NCBI GenBank assembly: GCA_034520215.1 | Contig: JAXHNR010000002.1 | Coordinates: 780,642 to 844,641, forward strand | DNA: 64,000 bases | Direction: 5' to 3' | Source of the DNA: Candidatus Krumholzibacteriota bacterium | Lineage (GTDB): Bacteria > Krumholzibacteriota > Krumholzibacteriia > Krumholzibacteriales > WJIX01 | Shown: positions 44,315 to 54,520 of the stretch, one piece after another | Numbering within the stretch: the stretch's first letter is position 1 | Layout of the letters: each line of letters opens with the position of its first letter | Notes under the pieces: generated by a model | What the model saw: only the letters and a program-made list of their open reading frames with translations | What the model was told of the DNA's origin: nothing | Database searches by the model: none | Translations under genes and position numbers: made by a program

Positions 44315-45925
44315 ATGAAAAAAGTATTTTATAATGGCAGAATAATAACAATGGATTCGGGCTGCCCGCGGGCTGAGGCTTTACTGGTTGAGGGGAATAA
44401 GATTTCCCGTGTTGGAAATTCCGAAGATATGCTCTCGCTGGCGGAAAAGTCAGCCGAAAGGTACGATCTTGAAGGGAAAACAGTAATCCCAGGGCTGATA
44501 GATGCTCATACACATCTGTTCAGCTACGCCATGGCAAAAAACCTTCTCGATTTGAGTGATATGAATTCATTCGGTCAGGCTCTAAGCCTGATAAAAGAAA
44601 GAGCGGATAATTGCAAGAAAGGTGAATGGATAGTCGGAAGAGGATGGGATCAGAATAGAATGCGGGGGTTTAACGGATCTGTTATTGGAAAACTTGACAA
44701 GATCTTTCCGGAGAACCCCGTATTTTTAGAGAGGGTTTGCGGGCATGCAGCGCTAGTTAATTCGGCAGCTCTAGGGAAAGGGTCTATAGAGAGCGCCGCG
44801 GCGGATCCGGCAGGCGGAGAGATTAAGAGGGATCCCGCGGGAAGGCCGACCGGATTATTGATCGACAAGGCCGCGGATATAATAAGGAGGATTATCCCCC
44901 GGATAACTCCGGAGAAAGAGAAAGAACTTGTCGGGGAGGCTGTTAATGATTGTCTGGCAGCGGGAGTAACCTGCGTACATGATATGAGTGTTAATCCGGA
45001 ATCAGCCGCCGTTTACAGAGAGCTCCAAGAACAGCGGAGATTCCCGTTTCGTCTTTACGGATACTATCTCGAAGATAAGATTGATTTTGATAATATTGCT
45101 GATAACGATCTTCTGCCCGAAGGAGGGGATGAAAATTTCTCCGTGCAAGGTGTAAAATTCTTCACCGATGGTTCACTTGGCGCCCGCAGTGCCGCTCTTC
45201 TCGAGGATTATTCAGATGACAAAGGCAACAGGGGGATTCTTACAGAAGATCCGGAAACTCTCTCAGAGAAGATTCTTTCATGCCAAAGGGCCGGTTTGCA
45301 GGCGGCCGTTCATGCTATAGGTGACAGAGCCAACCGCGTTGTCCTTGATATATTCGAAAAAGTAAATCTCTTTTCACCCGTTGCGGGTAGAAGGCACAGG
45401 ATAGAACACGCGCAGATTATAGCTCCCGAGGATATTGACCGTTTTCACGCTTTATCGCTTATACCTTCTATGCAGTTTGTCCACTGCAGCTCGGATATGC
45501 CGTGGGCGGAAAGCAGGATTGGATTCGAACGCCTCGCCGGAGCATATCCCTGGAAAAGCCTGGTTTCAAGCGGCTGCAGGATCGCCGGAGGATCGGATAT
45601 GCCGGTTGAATCGATAAATCCTTTTAGAGGAATATATTCCGCTGTTACCTGTCGGATAAGGAAGGGGAAAAGATCAAAGGCGGGCGGTGATTGCGACCGC
45701 AGATTGAGTCTCCCGGAAGCCTTAGAGTCTTTCACTCTGAACGCCGCTTACGCCTCGTTCAGGGAAGATCTTCTGGGTTCTCTGAAAGCCGGGAAGTTCG
45801 CCGATTTTATTATTATTTCTGATAATATCCTGGAGATGCCAGTCGAGGAAATACCTATGACCGCGGTTCTGGGAACAGTTCAAAACGGCAATATTGTTCA
45901 TAATTCAGCTGATTGGCCCTTTTAA
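44315..45925 (+). CDS. Amidohydrolase, YtcJ-like (amidohydrolase_3)
   Basis: 536 residues. Metal-dependent hydrolase of the imidazolonepropionase/urease superfamily: VIPGLIDAHTHLFSYAMAKN (first His pair), VKFFTDGSLGARSAALLEDY, AVHAIGDRANRVVLDIFEK, RHRIEHAQI and AGGSDMPVESINPFRGIYSA (metal Asp), ending in the KAGKFADFIIIS strand. Cytoplasmic; substrate not predictable. It converges with the lipoprotein gene 15 bases away. Confidence 0.88.
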   Translation: MKKVFYNGRIITMDSGCPRAEALLVEGNKISRVGNSEDMLSLAEKSAERYDLEGKTVIPGLIDAHTHLFSYAMAKNLLDLSDMNSFGQALSLIKERADNCKKGEWIVGRGWDQNRMRGFNGSVIGKLDKIFPENPVFLERVCGHAALVNSAALGKGSIESAAADPAGGEIKRDPAGRPTGLLIDKAADIIRRIIPRITPEKEKELVGEAVNDCLAAGVTCVHDMSVNPESAAVYRELQEQRRFPFRLYGYYLEDKIDFDNIADNDLLPEGGDENFSVQGVKFFTDGSLGARSAALLEDYSDDKGNRGILTEDPETLSEKILSCQRAGLQAAVHAIGDRANRVVLDIFEKVNLFSPVAGRRHRIEHAQIIAPEDIDRFHALSLIPSMQFVHCSSDMPWAESRIGFERLAGAYPWKSLVSSGCRIAGGSDMPVESINPFRGIYSAVTCRIRKGKRSKAGGDCDRRLSLPEALESFTLNAAYASFREDLLGSLKAGKFADFIIISDNILEMPVEEIPMTAVLGTVQNGNIVHNSADWPF

Positions 45926-45940
45926 TCCGTTTTGCGAAGC

Positions 45941-47716
45941 TCAGTTTAAATACTTATTGTTCAGAAGTGAGATTGGAAGAGGGGGATTTGATTTTAGAAA
46001 TTCAAAAGCGCCCATTCTTCTTAGTTTTATGTCATCAGAGCTTTTTAATCTGTCATTGATATTATTCAGCAGAATTCTCGTAATACCCGGGTAAGCTGCC
46101 GCGGGCGAGATAAGAAGACTTTCAACGCGGTATGTAGATTCCTTCTTGTCGAATCCGCATCTTTCCATGAAAAAATCTCTTGCCATCTTCTTGGAATAAT
46201 TTCCGCTGTGGAGTTTAAAAACGGTCATCGCTCCAGCTAAATCAAGCATACGGGCATTAATAAGATGCAGGCGCATTTGTAGATTTCTTTCTGTATATCG
46301 TTTAAGTGTGTTATCTATGCTATTAAAGAGTAACCCTAATCTGTAGGTTTCGCTGCATAGGAGTGTCCTCAGGGTATCTCCGGTAAAGAGATACTCTGAA
46401 GATATATTTTTATCCGACAGGGCTCTTATTATGGAGAAAACCGCGAATGATTCGCCGCTCAGGTGGTCCGGGAGATAGTCAGCTGATTCTTTCAATCTGT
46501 TCATAGACACTAAAAGGTGCCCATTTCTTGGGGGTGGGGAGTTGAGAGGGGGCGGTATCCAAACAACGGGAAATTTCTGAGGGTATGGTATCGACAGATA
46601 TGGGTTTTTTATGTAGAAGGCGAATCGTCCCGGATTATCCGTGAAGATTACTTCCGGCATTTCACGCGGTGACTGGCTGAAACCCGCGCCGGAAAAGGAT
46701 ATATCTTTGTTTATTTCTCCTATCATTTCCAGTATCCGGGATTTACTTATTTTGTCTATCGGAATTTCTGATTCGCCGGGCTTTTTATCCTCGGATTCCC
46801 GGTCGATCATGATTTTGAGAGACCTTCTGCTTGACAGGAGCTTTTGTGTTTTCTTTTCAACTCTTTCTATAATCATATTTGGATTGGATAAAATCTGCTC
46901 ATCATAGTCAAAAATCTTTGTGATATTTTCTAAACCGAGGATCATTTTGCCGTATGACCTTTCCGAGAGGTCTTCGTTAATATACTTCTGAAAATCCTCT
47001 ATATATTTAAGAGTTGAATCAAGCTCGTTAAAGCCTCTCTCATAACGTGTTGAGACTAGAGCTTTGAGGTTGTCGAATTCGCTCAAAATATCTTTTACCA
47101 TATTACGTGAAATTTTAGTATGAAGTTGTGACGGTTTGTCTATAGTCTCTTTGGCGGTACTCAGGAGCCGGGGGATCTTCATAAGCCGTTTTCTGTAATT
47201 TTCCATCTCATTATCCTCCGGCGGGCTCAGCCTCGAAGGAATTCCCCATAGGGTTTCATTGATCATCCAGCAGTAAATAACAGGGTTGTTCTTGTGATAA
47301 GAAAGCCTGTTCAGAGCGAATCTTTCTCCGTAAAGCCAGTTGAGGATTAATACCGAGTTGTCGATCTCCTCTTCTGTCAATCCTTCTGTAGTCAGATTAG
47401 ACAGGTTGTCCAGGATAGAAGTGATATTTTCTTCCGCTTCGGACAACTCTTCTTCTGAGAAGGTAAATAGAGCGGAGTCGGCGCGCTGAATTCCGATTCT
47501 GGAACTCCGCAGGGGATGGAGTCTGAAGTATAATTCAGTTGAATTATTCTTTATTTCGCGATATCTCTTTGAATTTCCGCTTGACTTATTATCCTTCTCA
47601 CATCCGGCAAAGAGAATTAATACCGCTGTGATAATAATTATAAGTCGATTAAGCAGAAATCTTTTTTCGTTCACTGCCGATAGCATTGTATTTTCCCGAT
47701 CATCCGGATTCTTCAT
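45941..47716 (-). CDS. DUF885-like lipoprotein lacking the zinc motif
   Basis: 591 residues. Lipoprotein signal IIIITAVLILFAGC (lipobox Cys about 38). The helical body and the end segment (YRVESLLISPAAAYPGI then TRILLNNINDRLK) resemble DUF885 putative metallopeptidases, which normally carry HExxxHH. No HExxH is visible here; the corresponding region reads HLSGESFAVFSIIRALSD. So it is probably a non-catalytic relative, or a distinct family. ATG 47686 (MLSAVNEK) is an alternative start. Assignment is tentative. Confidence 0.5.
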   Translation of the reverse strand: MKNPDDRENTMLSAVNEKRFLLNRLIIIITAVLILFAGCEKDNKSSGNSKRYREIKNNSTELYFRLHPLRSSRIGIQRADSALFTFSEEELSEAEENITSILDNLSNLTTEGLTEEEIDNSVLILNWLYGERFALNRLSYHKNNPVIYCWMINETLWGIPSRLSPPEDNEMENYRKRLMKIPRLLSTAKETIDKPSQLHTKISRNMVKDILSEFDNLKALVSTRYERGFNELDSTLKYIEDFQKYINEDLSERSYGKMILGLENITKIFDYDEQILSNPNMIIERVEKKTQKLLSSRRSLKIMIDRESEDKKPGESEIPIDKISKSRILEMIGEINKDISFSGAGFSQSPREMPEVIFTDNPGRFAFYIKNPYLSIPYPQKFPVVWIPPPLNSPPPRNGHLLVSMNRLKESADYLPDHLSGESFAVFSIIRALSDKNISSEYLFTGDTLRTLLCSETYRLGLLFNSIDNTLKRYTERNLQMRLHLINARMLDLAGAMTVFKLHSGNYSKKMARDFFMERCGFDKKESTYRVESLLISPAAAYPGITRILLNNINDRLKSSDDIKLRRMGAFEFLKSNPPLPISLLNNKYLN

Positions 47717-47806
47717 ACTTTTGTTGCCTACCTGCTCTATATATGTATATAATTCCTTTCAGGAAGTCTGTAAACAGGTTTATAGAATTCGGGTGTTTAA
47801 TTTATT

Positions 47807-49282
47807 ATGATCTTTAATAGAGAAAAGCGGAAAGGTTTGATAAGTGGCCGCGCGGCGGTTCTGGTTATTATAGTTCTGACCGCGGCGAGCGCCGCGGGCT
47901 GGATCTGCACTGAAGTTATTCCTAGAGATATTAATTTTAATGAAGAAGCCTACAGGCTCAGATGGGGGGATTTTACATTCAATCTGGTTAGTTATTTAAG
48001 GCTTTATGACCCTTTCCATTCTTTCTGGTACCGTGGAGTTCTTGCTTTCTTTACCCTGTCGCTGACCCTATGTGTTATTACGGGTTGGAAGGGATTGATT
48101 GTGAACTCTTTCAATTTCTCTCCTCCCGCCTCTGCGGATGAGTTTGCGGGGCGGAAAGCCGCCGTTTTGATTAAGTGGACTGATTTAGCCCGTAAGGACC
48201 CTCAAAGAGGAGACATATTAGGTTATTATGAAAAAGAATTCGGCAGGGAAGTGGAAATAGGGGCGAAGAGGATATCACCAGTTTACTCGAAGATAGCCGG
48301 TTATCTTAAAGGCGGGGGGTATCGTGTTAAATCAAGGGAAACAGATGAGAGCATACTCTTTTCCGCGTTGAGAGGGCGGTGGCATTATCCGGGGAATTTG
48401 CTTTTTCACATCGCCCTGCTCGTTATTACAATCGGTGGGATGATAGGGAGTTTTAAGGGTAACAAAGAGATAATGTACGGCAGAAAAGGTGATGTCCTCA
48501 ATCTTTATGACAGCCCTCTTTCCATACGGGTTGACAGGTTCAAAATTATCCATACGAATACGGGGCAAGTAAGTAAATATATAACCGATCTTTCTTTTCT
48601 TGACGTTGAAGGGGACAGTGTGGGTTCCGAGAGATTAGAGGTTAATGATCCCGCGCGTTACAGCGGGTATGATATTTATCAGAGTTCCTATTATATAGAT
48701 ACTGAAGAATTTTCATGGGCGCTTATAAAATGCCGGTTCAATGAAAAGCGGAGGGAGGAATCGATTACCGTAAGACCCGGTGAAGAAATAAGTCTAAAAT
48801 CAGAAGATTGGACAGTAAAGGTGAAGGATTATAAACCCGATTTCAGAAAAGGGGCTGAGGTGTATAACGCCAGCAGGAGAATGAATAATCCGGCTGTAAA
48901 TATAGAGGTCAAAGGGCCTTTCGGGCGTAAGTCGGGATGGCTTTTTCTGAAACATCCGTCCTTTAATTCGGATTTTGATCTTCCGGCAGAGTTTTCGTTA
49001 AGTTATATAGAGCCGGTTTACTACACGGGATTGCAGATAAGTTCAAACCCCGGGACGATTTTCATAGTCACCGGGATAGCAGTCGCGGCCGTCGGGCTTC
49101 TTTTCCTCTTCGGCACGAGCTATCGGCTGATAAAGATAAAGCTGGATGGAAAAGGTTTGTCGATCATAATCGAAGCGGAAGGCGGAGGGAAAATGGATAG
49201 CCGTCAAATCAGCCGAATGAAAAAGGATCTAAGCGGGATATTACGCGGTTGTATAATTGATAACGCCGAGGAGGAATTTTAG
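47807..49282 (+). CDS. resB: Cytochrome c biogenesis protein ResB
   Basis: 491 residues, System II haem-export component. Membrane helices at about 15-33, 72-90, 190-210 and 415-435, with a large periplasmic domain between the last two. RWHYPGNLLFHIALLVITIG is the haem-facing helix block, GDVLNLYDSPLSIRVDRFKI and YDIYQSSYY are ResB-typical. It works with the CcsA protein encoded 2 bases downstream to attach haem to periplasmic c-type cytochromes, so this organism probably respires with cytochrome c. Confidence 0.9.
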   Translation: MIFNREKRKGLISGRAAVLVIIVLTAASAAGWICTEVIPRDINFNEEAYRLRWGDFTFNLVSYLRLYDPFHSFWYRGVLAFFTLSLTLCVITGWKGLIVNSFNFSPPASADEFAGRKAAVLIKWTDLARKDPQRGDILGYYEKEFGREVEIGAKRISPVYSKIAGYLKGGGYRVKSRETDESILFSALRGRWHYPGNLLFHIALLVITIGGMIGSFKGNKEIMYGRKGDVLNLYDSPLSIRVDRFKIIHTNTGQVSKYITDLSFLDVEGDSVGSERLEVNDPARYSGYDIYQSSYYIDTEEFSWALIKCRFNEKRREESITVRPGEEISLKSEDWTVKVKDYKPDFRKGAEVYNASRRMNNPAVNIEVKGPFGRKSGWLFLKHPSFNSDFDLPAEFSLSYIEPVYYTGLQISSNPGTIFIVTGIAVAAVGLLFLFGTSYRLIKIKLDGKGLSIIIEAEGGGKMDSRQISRMKKDLSGILRGCIIDNAEEEF

Positions 49283-49284
49283 AA

Positions 49285-50091
49285 ATGCAAACTACCCTTG
49301 ATATTTCATTATTCTGGATTGCCTTCTGGGTCTATCTTGCCTCATTCCTTCTTTTTGTAATCTTTTTCGGAGTAAAAAAAAGGCTGCTTGGAAAGATAGC
49401 GGCAATTGTTTTTTTTGCCGCCATCGCCCTGCATACCGGGGGCATTATAGAAAGGTATCGGCTTACAGGCCACCTTCCGCTTGCTACGATGTTCGAATAT
49501 TCTCTATTGCTTTCCTGGTTTATTGCTGTTTCATTTTTTGTGGTTATTTCAAAATACGGCCTCATGATTTCAGGACTTGTTATATCCCCGGTCATAATAA
49601 TTGTGATGGTGATCGCGGCCTTTCTTCCAAAGGAAGGATCAAAGCATATGATGCCGGCGCTTCAAAGCTATTGGCTTTATATTCATATTACCTTAGCGGC
49701 TCTTGCTGAGGGGGCTTTTTTTACCGCCGCGGGCGCCGGTGTTTATTATCTCTTCGGTTCAGTGAGAAAAGGGATTGATTTTAAAAACCGCGAGGCTGTA
49801 GAGGGGCTTATAATCAAATCGATCAGGATTGGATATCCCCTCTTTACCATCGGAGCTCTCTTTGCCGGATCGCTGTGGGCCTGGAAGGCGTGGGGAAGTT
49901 TCTGGAGTTGGGATCCAAAGGAAACGGGAGCTCTCGTTGTATGGTTGTTTTACACACTTTTGCTTCATCAGCAGAGCAGAGGAAGGTGGCGGGGCCGCCG
50001 GCTCGCGATACTGTCTATAGCGGGATTTCTGATTATTATAATTTCATTTCTGGGAACTCTCTTTCTGGGCGGGCTCCATGCTTATATATAA
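49285..50091 (+). CDS. ccsA: Cytochrome c biogenesis protein CcsA/ResC
   Basis: 268 residues, about eight membrane helices. The tryptophan-rich haem-handling motif WKAWGSFWSWDPKETGALVV is intact, with flanking His residues (HMMPALQSYWLYIHI; GGLHAYI). It forms the System II synthase with ResB, 2 bases upstream. Confidence 0.95.
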   Translation: MQTTLDISLFWIAFWVYLASFLLFVIFFGVKKRLLGKIAAIVFFAAIALHTGGIIERYRLTGHLPLATMFEYSLLLSWFIAVSFFVVISKYGLMISGLVISPVIIIVMVIAAFLPKEGSKHMMPALQSYWLYIHITLAALAEGAFFTAAGAGVYYLFGSVRKGIDFKNREAVEGLIIKSIRIGYPLFTIGALFAGSLWAWKAWGSFWSWDPKETGALVVWLFYTLLLHQQSRGRWRGRRLAILSIAGFLIIIISFLGTLFLGGLHAYI

Positions 50092-50195
50092 CAAGGGATT
50101 CTGAGCTTATGATAATTGCTGAGATATTCTAATTGATATTTCCCCCGGGGTTAACCGTTTTCTAACTGTAATGAAAGCCTTGGGGCCTTTAGTTC

Positions 50196-50211
50196 TGGCA
50201 TGTTAAATGCT
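50196..50211 (+). promoter_or_regulatory. Candidate sigma-54 promoter of the second peptide-importer operon
   Basis: TGGCATGTTAAATGCT: TGGCA intact, GG and GC ten bases apart, with A in place of the first T of TTGC. 121 bases before the binding-protein start. The 240-base gap otherwise shows no clear element. Confidence 0.45.
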
Positions 50212-50331
50212 TTGTATTCATGCGGATAGTAAGCATTCATTTATTAAGAAAATCGTTTATTTCAACGAAACATACGCCGCGGTGAAATTTCACAGGTGCT
50301 CAGAGATGAACAATAATAACTGGAGAGGATA

Positions 50332-51984
50332 ATGAGGCGCATCAAAACCCTTTTAATATATATTCTATCTATATTTATATTGTTATCCGGATGCGCGGAC
50401 AAAGATGATCCGGGGAGTAAAGACAAAAATCCTGATAAATCCGGCGGCACGCTGGTTATAGGAATGCAGCAGGAGCCGGAGATATTGAATGAATCAATAA
50501 GCAGTATGTTTTCAGGGATTTATCTATGTAATCTGATTTTCAGTAAATTCGTAAAGCATAATGACAGTATGGAGCTGGTGCCTGATTTGATAACGGAGAT
50601 TCCAACAGTAAAGAACGGTGGAATTTCAGAAGATTATCTTACATACACCTATCATCTCAAAGAGAACGCGTTCTGGCACGACGGCAGACCTGTTACATCA
50701 GCAGACGTAAGATTCACTTGCGACATTATGAGAAATCCCGAAATAAACGTCAGTACAAGACAGGGCTGGGATATTATTGAAAGTGTCGATACCCCTGATT
50801 CTCATACTGTAGTTTTCCACTTGAGTGAAGTATATACAAATTTCGTCGGTGACTGTTTTTATGATGAATCTGTTCTGCCCCGGCATCTGCTTAAAGAATT
50901 TCAAAGTTCCGATTTTACGAGCGCGGACTTTCATAAAGATCCAGTGGGAAGCGGACCATTTATCTTCGAGGAATGGGAATCCGGTTCGCACATGATGTTC
51001 AAAGCAAACAGAGATTATTACGGCGAGGGGCCGTATCTGGACAGGATTATAATAAAATTTATACTCGACGGGAATTCACTTATGTTTCAGCTCGAGAGCG
51101 GTGAGATAATGGGCGCCGACAATGTTCCAAACGCCCTTCTTGAGATAGTTTCAGAGATTAAAAAAATAAAAATTTATAAAACACCCGCTTTGTTTCTTGA
51201 ACACATCGATTTAAACTGCAGCAGGTATCCATTAGATGACAGCCGCGTGAGAAGAGCTCTTTCGCTGGCGATTGACAGAGAAGAGATATCTAATAAAATC
51301 TATAACGGAATATGGCTGCCGGCTTATAGTGATGAGCACCCCGATTCTCCGTTCCACACGGGTTTTGGCAGAGAATTTAACGGTTATAATCCCGAGCTTG
51401 CCAGAGAGCTTCTTAGAAAAGCCGGCTGGAGAGACAGCGACGGAGACGGTGTGAGGGAAAAAGGCAAACGCGAATTGAAGTTTGAAATCTCGACAGTGAC
51501 GGGAAGAGTGAACAGAAGACGCACACAACTTGTGCTTAATAAACAACTTGGCGAGATAGGGGTGAATCTCGAGATAAAGAATTATCATCCAAGTGTCCTG
51601 TTTGCCGGATTTGATGATGGCGGTATCCTCAGCGGGGGCAAATATGATATGGCTCTTTACGCTTTTATGGCTCCTCCGGATCCGTCAACGAAGGAAACCA
51701 GTTATTCGGCTGATTTTCTCCCCCCTGCAGGTCAGAATTATTCATATTTTAAGAATGCCGCCCTGACAGATCTTCTCTCTGTGGGAAGCAGCGCTATTTC
51801 TTTCGAGAGGAGAAAGATACTTTATTCCGAAATATTAAAGATACTCGCGCGGGAAGTTCCTATAATACCTCTTCTATGGATCACTCAGGTGGACGCGATG
51901 CCGGAAGCGTTGAAAAATTACAGGCCGAACCCTACTCAGTCGGGTGACAGTTGGAACGCGAATATGTGGCGGCTCGATAAATAG
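50332..51984 (+). CDS. Peptide ABC transporter substrate-binding lipoprotein (SBP_bac_5), second copy
   Basis: 550 residues. Lipobox in LIYILSIFILLSGC (Cys about 20). Solute-binding blocks: GGTLVIGMQQEPEILNESIS, YHLKENAFWHDGRPVTSADV, DPVGSGPFIFEEWESGSHMM, YPLDDSRVRRALSLAIDREE. Captures peptides for permeases at 53504 and 54521. Unlike the first importer, a beta-CASP hydrolase gene is inserted between it and the permeases. Confidence 0.92.
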   Translation: MRRIKTLLIYILSIFILLSGCADKDDPGSKDKNPDKSGGTLVIGMQQEPEILNESISSMFSGIYLCNLIFSKFVKHNDSMELVPDLITEIPTVKNGGISEDYLTYTYHLKENAFWHDGRPVTSADVRFTCDIMRNPEINVSTRQGWDIIESVDTPDSHTVVFHLSEVYTNFVGDCFYDESVLPRHLLKEFQSSDFTSADFHKDPVGSGPFIFEEWESGSHMMFKANRDYYGEGPYLDRIIIKFILDGNSLMFQLESGEIMGADNVPNALLEIVSEIKKIKIYKTPALFLEHIDLNCSRYPLDDSRVRRALSLAIDREEISNKIYNGIWLPAYSDEHPDSPFHTGFGREFNGYNPELARELLRKAGWRDSDGDGVREKGKRELKFEISTVTGRVNRRRTQLVLNKQLGEIGVNLEIKNYHPSVLFAGFDDGGILSGGKYDMALYAFMAPPDPSTKETSYSADFLPPAGQNYSYFKNAALTDLLSVGSSAISFERRKILYSEILKILAREVPIIPLLWITQVDAMPEALKNYRPNPTQSGDSWNANMWRLDK

Positions 51985-51999
51985 ATAAAAGGGAACAGG

Positions 52000-53451
52000 A
52001 TGAATAACCGATTCAAATTACTGTTAGCGGCGCTGACAGTTACAGCGGCAATATCTTTTCTGAAAATATCAGGGGTGATGGTCGGCTCTGATAATTATCC
52101 CGCTTTGCGTTTCTGCGGGGGCGCGGGAGAAGTTGGAGGTTCATGCTATCTTGTTGATACCGGAGAGACGAGATTCCTTGTGGATTGCGGGACATTTGGA
52201 AGCACCGGGAACGATATTATACCCGCCCACCCTGAAGATATATCCTTTCTGCTTTTAACACACGCGCACAGCGATCACTGCGGAAGACTGCCGGAGCTTT
52301 ACGCCGGCGGGTTCAGGGGGAAAGTTTTCTGTACTTCTCCGACGGCGGAAATTGTTCCGGTTATGCTTGAAATGTCCAGGAACTTCAAAGAAAAGAGGGT
52401 TGCGGGGGAGGATTACGCGAGAGCCCTGGAGGGATTAGAAGCAGTAAACTTCAGAGACGAAAAAAGATTAAAAGATGTATCATTCAGATTCAGAAGGGCC
52501 GGGCATCTGCTTGGCGCGGCTTTTATCGAAATATCCATTATACAGCCCGAAGATACGGTGAAGATTGTCTTCTCCGGTGATCTCGGAAGCGGGAATTCAG
52601 TCCTTACTCCCCCTCTTGGGAGGTGCAGAGAGGCTGATTTTGTGGTCATGGAATCAACTTACGGCGCCGTAAAAAAGGATTACGAGGGTGATATACCGAT
52701 TGAGAGACACAGGGGTTTTGCTGAATCTGTTGGAAATGCCTTAAGAGGCGGCGGCGATGTTCTTATTCCGGCTTTTACACTTGGAAGAACTCAGAATGTT
52801 ACAGCCGTTATAGACTGGTATATTGACAAAGGAGTAATCCCTTCGGGAACAATCGTATACGCCGACAGTCCGACGGCGGAAAGAATAACATCTATATATC
52901 GTAATTTCCCCGGCCAACTCAGCGGGTGGGCGAACACTTTTTACGGAGACGCGATCTTGAGTAAGCCCGGATTCAGGGAAACAGGCAGTTCTTCCTCTAT
53001 CGTAGTTCATGACAGAATCCACAGGCCGTCAATCTTCGTGTCATCGAGCGGCGACCTTGAGCACGCGTCATCTCCCAGGCACCTGATGAAGATGTTCGGC
53101 GACGATAAGAATTTGTTGTGTATTGTGGGGTGGCAGCCTCCGGGTTCCCTGGGAAGAAGACTCGTTGAAGGCGAGGAAAGGGTTCTGGTAAGTTATTGGG
53201 GGAGTGGCAAGAACAGGAAAGAATGGGTTTCACCGCTGATCCGGATAAAGGAGTTTCATTGTTTTTCCGGACATGCTGATCAGAGCGGACTCTTAGAATG
53301 GGTCAAGAACATAAAGGGAGTCAGGAAGGTGTTTCTCGTACATGGAGAATATGATCAGTCAAGTGTTCTCGCGGAAAAGATAAGTAATAAGTTTGGCGTG
53401 GAAGCATACATTCCCCGCTTGGGGGAAAATGTCACGCTGAGTGGAAATTAA
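52000..53451 (+). CDS. Beta-CASP-family metallo-hydrolase with N-terminal membrane segment
   Basis: 483 residues. The N-terminus (FKLLLAALTVTAAISFLKIS) looks like a signal or anchor, then a metallo-beta-lactamase/beta-CASP fold: FCGGAGEVGGSCYLVDTG, motif 2 HAHSDHCG (near residue 90), FSGDLGSG, motif A VMESTYG, FVSSSGDLEHASSPRHL and the C-terminal FSGHADQSGLLEWV. Such enzymes are usually cytoplasmic RNases. An export signal and a place between peptide-importer genes are unusual. The signal could instead be a poorly chosen start, but no good internal start exists before the fold. Confidence 0.82.
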   Translation: MNNRFKLLLAALTVTAAISFLKISGVMVGSDNYPALRFCGGAGEVGGSCYLVDTGETRFLVDCGTFGSTGNDIIPAHPEDISFLLLTHAHSDHCGRLPELYAGGFRGKVFCTSPTAEIVPVMLEMSRNFKEKRVAGEDYARALEGLEAVNFRDEKRLKDVSFRFRRAGHLLGAAFIEISIIQPEDTVKIVFSGDLGSGNSVLTPPLGRCREADFVVMESTYGAVKKDYEGDIPIERHRGFAESVGNALRGGGDVLIPAFTLGRTQNVTAVIDWYIDKGVIPSGTIVYADSPTAERITSIYRNFPGQLSGWANTFYGDAILSKPGFRETGSSSSIVVHDRIHRPSIFVSSSGDLEHASSPRHLMKMFGDDKNLLCIVGWQPPGSLGRRLVEGEERVLVSYWGSGKNRKEWVSPLIRIKEFHCFSGHADQSGLLEWVKNIKGVRKVFLVHGEYDQSSVLAEKISNKFGVEAYIPRLGENVTLSGN

Positions 53452-53503
53452 TAGTTAATTCCGCCGCGGTGCTCTATAAGTAAGGGAGGAAGCAGGGATA
53501 GAT

Positions 53504-54493
53504 ATGAAGAAATATCTGTTATTTAGAATTACGCGGGCTGTTCCGCTGGTAATTCTTATTTCTATATTGATATTCAGCTTGCTTCACATTGCGCCGGGCG
53601 GTCCCGTGGGTATATTTTCGAAGAGTCCCCGCATGACAGAGGAGGATGTCGTCAGGGCTAAAGAAAATCTGGGGCTCAATAGACCTCTTCCGGTTCAGTA
53701 TCTGCGCTGGTTCAAATCGACCTTTTTGCAGCTTGATTTTGGAAAGAGCTATATAACCGGCAGGCCTGTCTCTGAAATGATAATTGAGCGTTTGCCGGCA
53801 ACGCTGGAGCTTATGGGCACGGCTTTTATTATAGCGGTTCTGGCAAGTTTACTCTTCGGAATTATTTCCGCTCTTAACAGGGGGCGCTTCGCGGATCAAT
53901 TATTTTCCGTAATTTCAGTAGCGGGTATGTCAATCCCTGTTTTCTGGTTCGGGCTGATGGCGATACTTGTTTTTTCAATAAAATTCGGGGTTTTACCTTC
54001 GGCCGGCCGTGTCAGCGTCGGGGAAACTTTTTCTTTGAAGGATCATCTGTCGCATCTCGTTTTGCCCGCTTCGGTACTCGCGTTTGCTTATTTTTCAATG
54101 TGGAGTCAATATATCAGGGAAGGATTTATTGAGGCTTTAAGCGGAAGTTTTATTCAAACCGCTAAAGCAAAGGGGTTGAGAAGAGAAAAGGTTATATTTA
54201 AACACGCGATGCGTAACGCCCTGCTGCCGACAGTAGCCGCTGTTTCTATGCGCGTTTCTACTCTCTTTACCGGGGCTGTAATTACAGAAACTGTATTTTC
54301 CTGGCCCGGAATGGGGAGACTCTTTTATGAAGGGCTTCAGAGACACGACTATACGAGAGTTCTTGGTATTGTAGTAATAGCTTCTCTCTGCATAATTATA
54401 TTCAATATTATAGGCGATTTTATATGTGTAATTCTCGATCCAAGAAGCCAGACCGGTATGAAAAAGTCATACTCCGCAGATCGCAATCCTTGA
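53504..54493 (+). CDS. dppB: Peptide ABC transporter permease, DppB type (second copy)
   Basis: 329 residues, six helices. Blocks: RITRAVPLVILISILIFSLL, HIAPGGPVGIFSKSPRMTEE, the EAA loop FIQTAKAKGLRREKVIFKHA and FSWPGMGRLFYEGLQRHDYT. About 22 kb from the first dppB and clearly diverged from it, so the two importers probably differ in substrate. Confidence 0.93.
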   Translation: MKKYLLFRITRAVPLVILISILIFSLLHIAPGGPVGIFSKSPRMTEEDVVRAKENLGLNRPLPVQYLRWFKSTFLQLDFGKSYITGRPVSEMIIERLPATLELMGTAFIIAVLASLLFGIISALNRGRFADQLFSVISVAGMSIPVFWFGLMAILVFSIKFGVLPSAGRVSVGETFSLKDHLSHLVLPASVLAFAYFSMWSQYIREGFIEALSGSFIQTAKAKGLRREKVIFKHAMRNALLPTVAAVSMRVSTLFTGAVITETVFSWPGMGRLFYEGLQRHDYTRVLGIVVIASLCIIIFNIIGDFICVILDPRSQTGMKKSYSADRNP

Positions 54494-54520
54494 AGATAAT
54501 AATTTAATAAGAGGGTGCCG

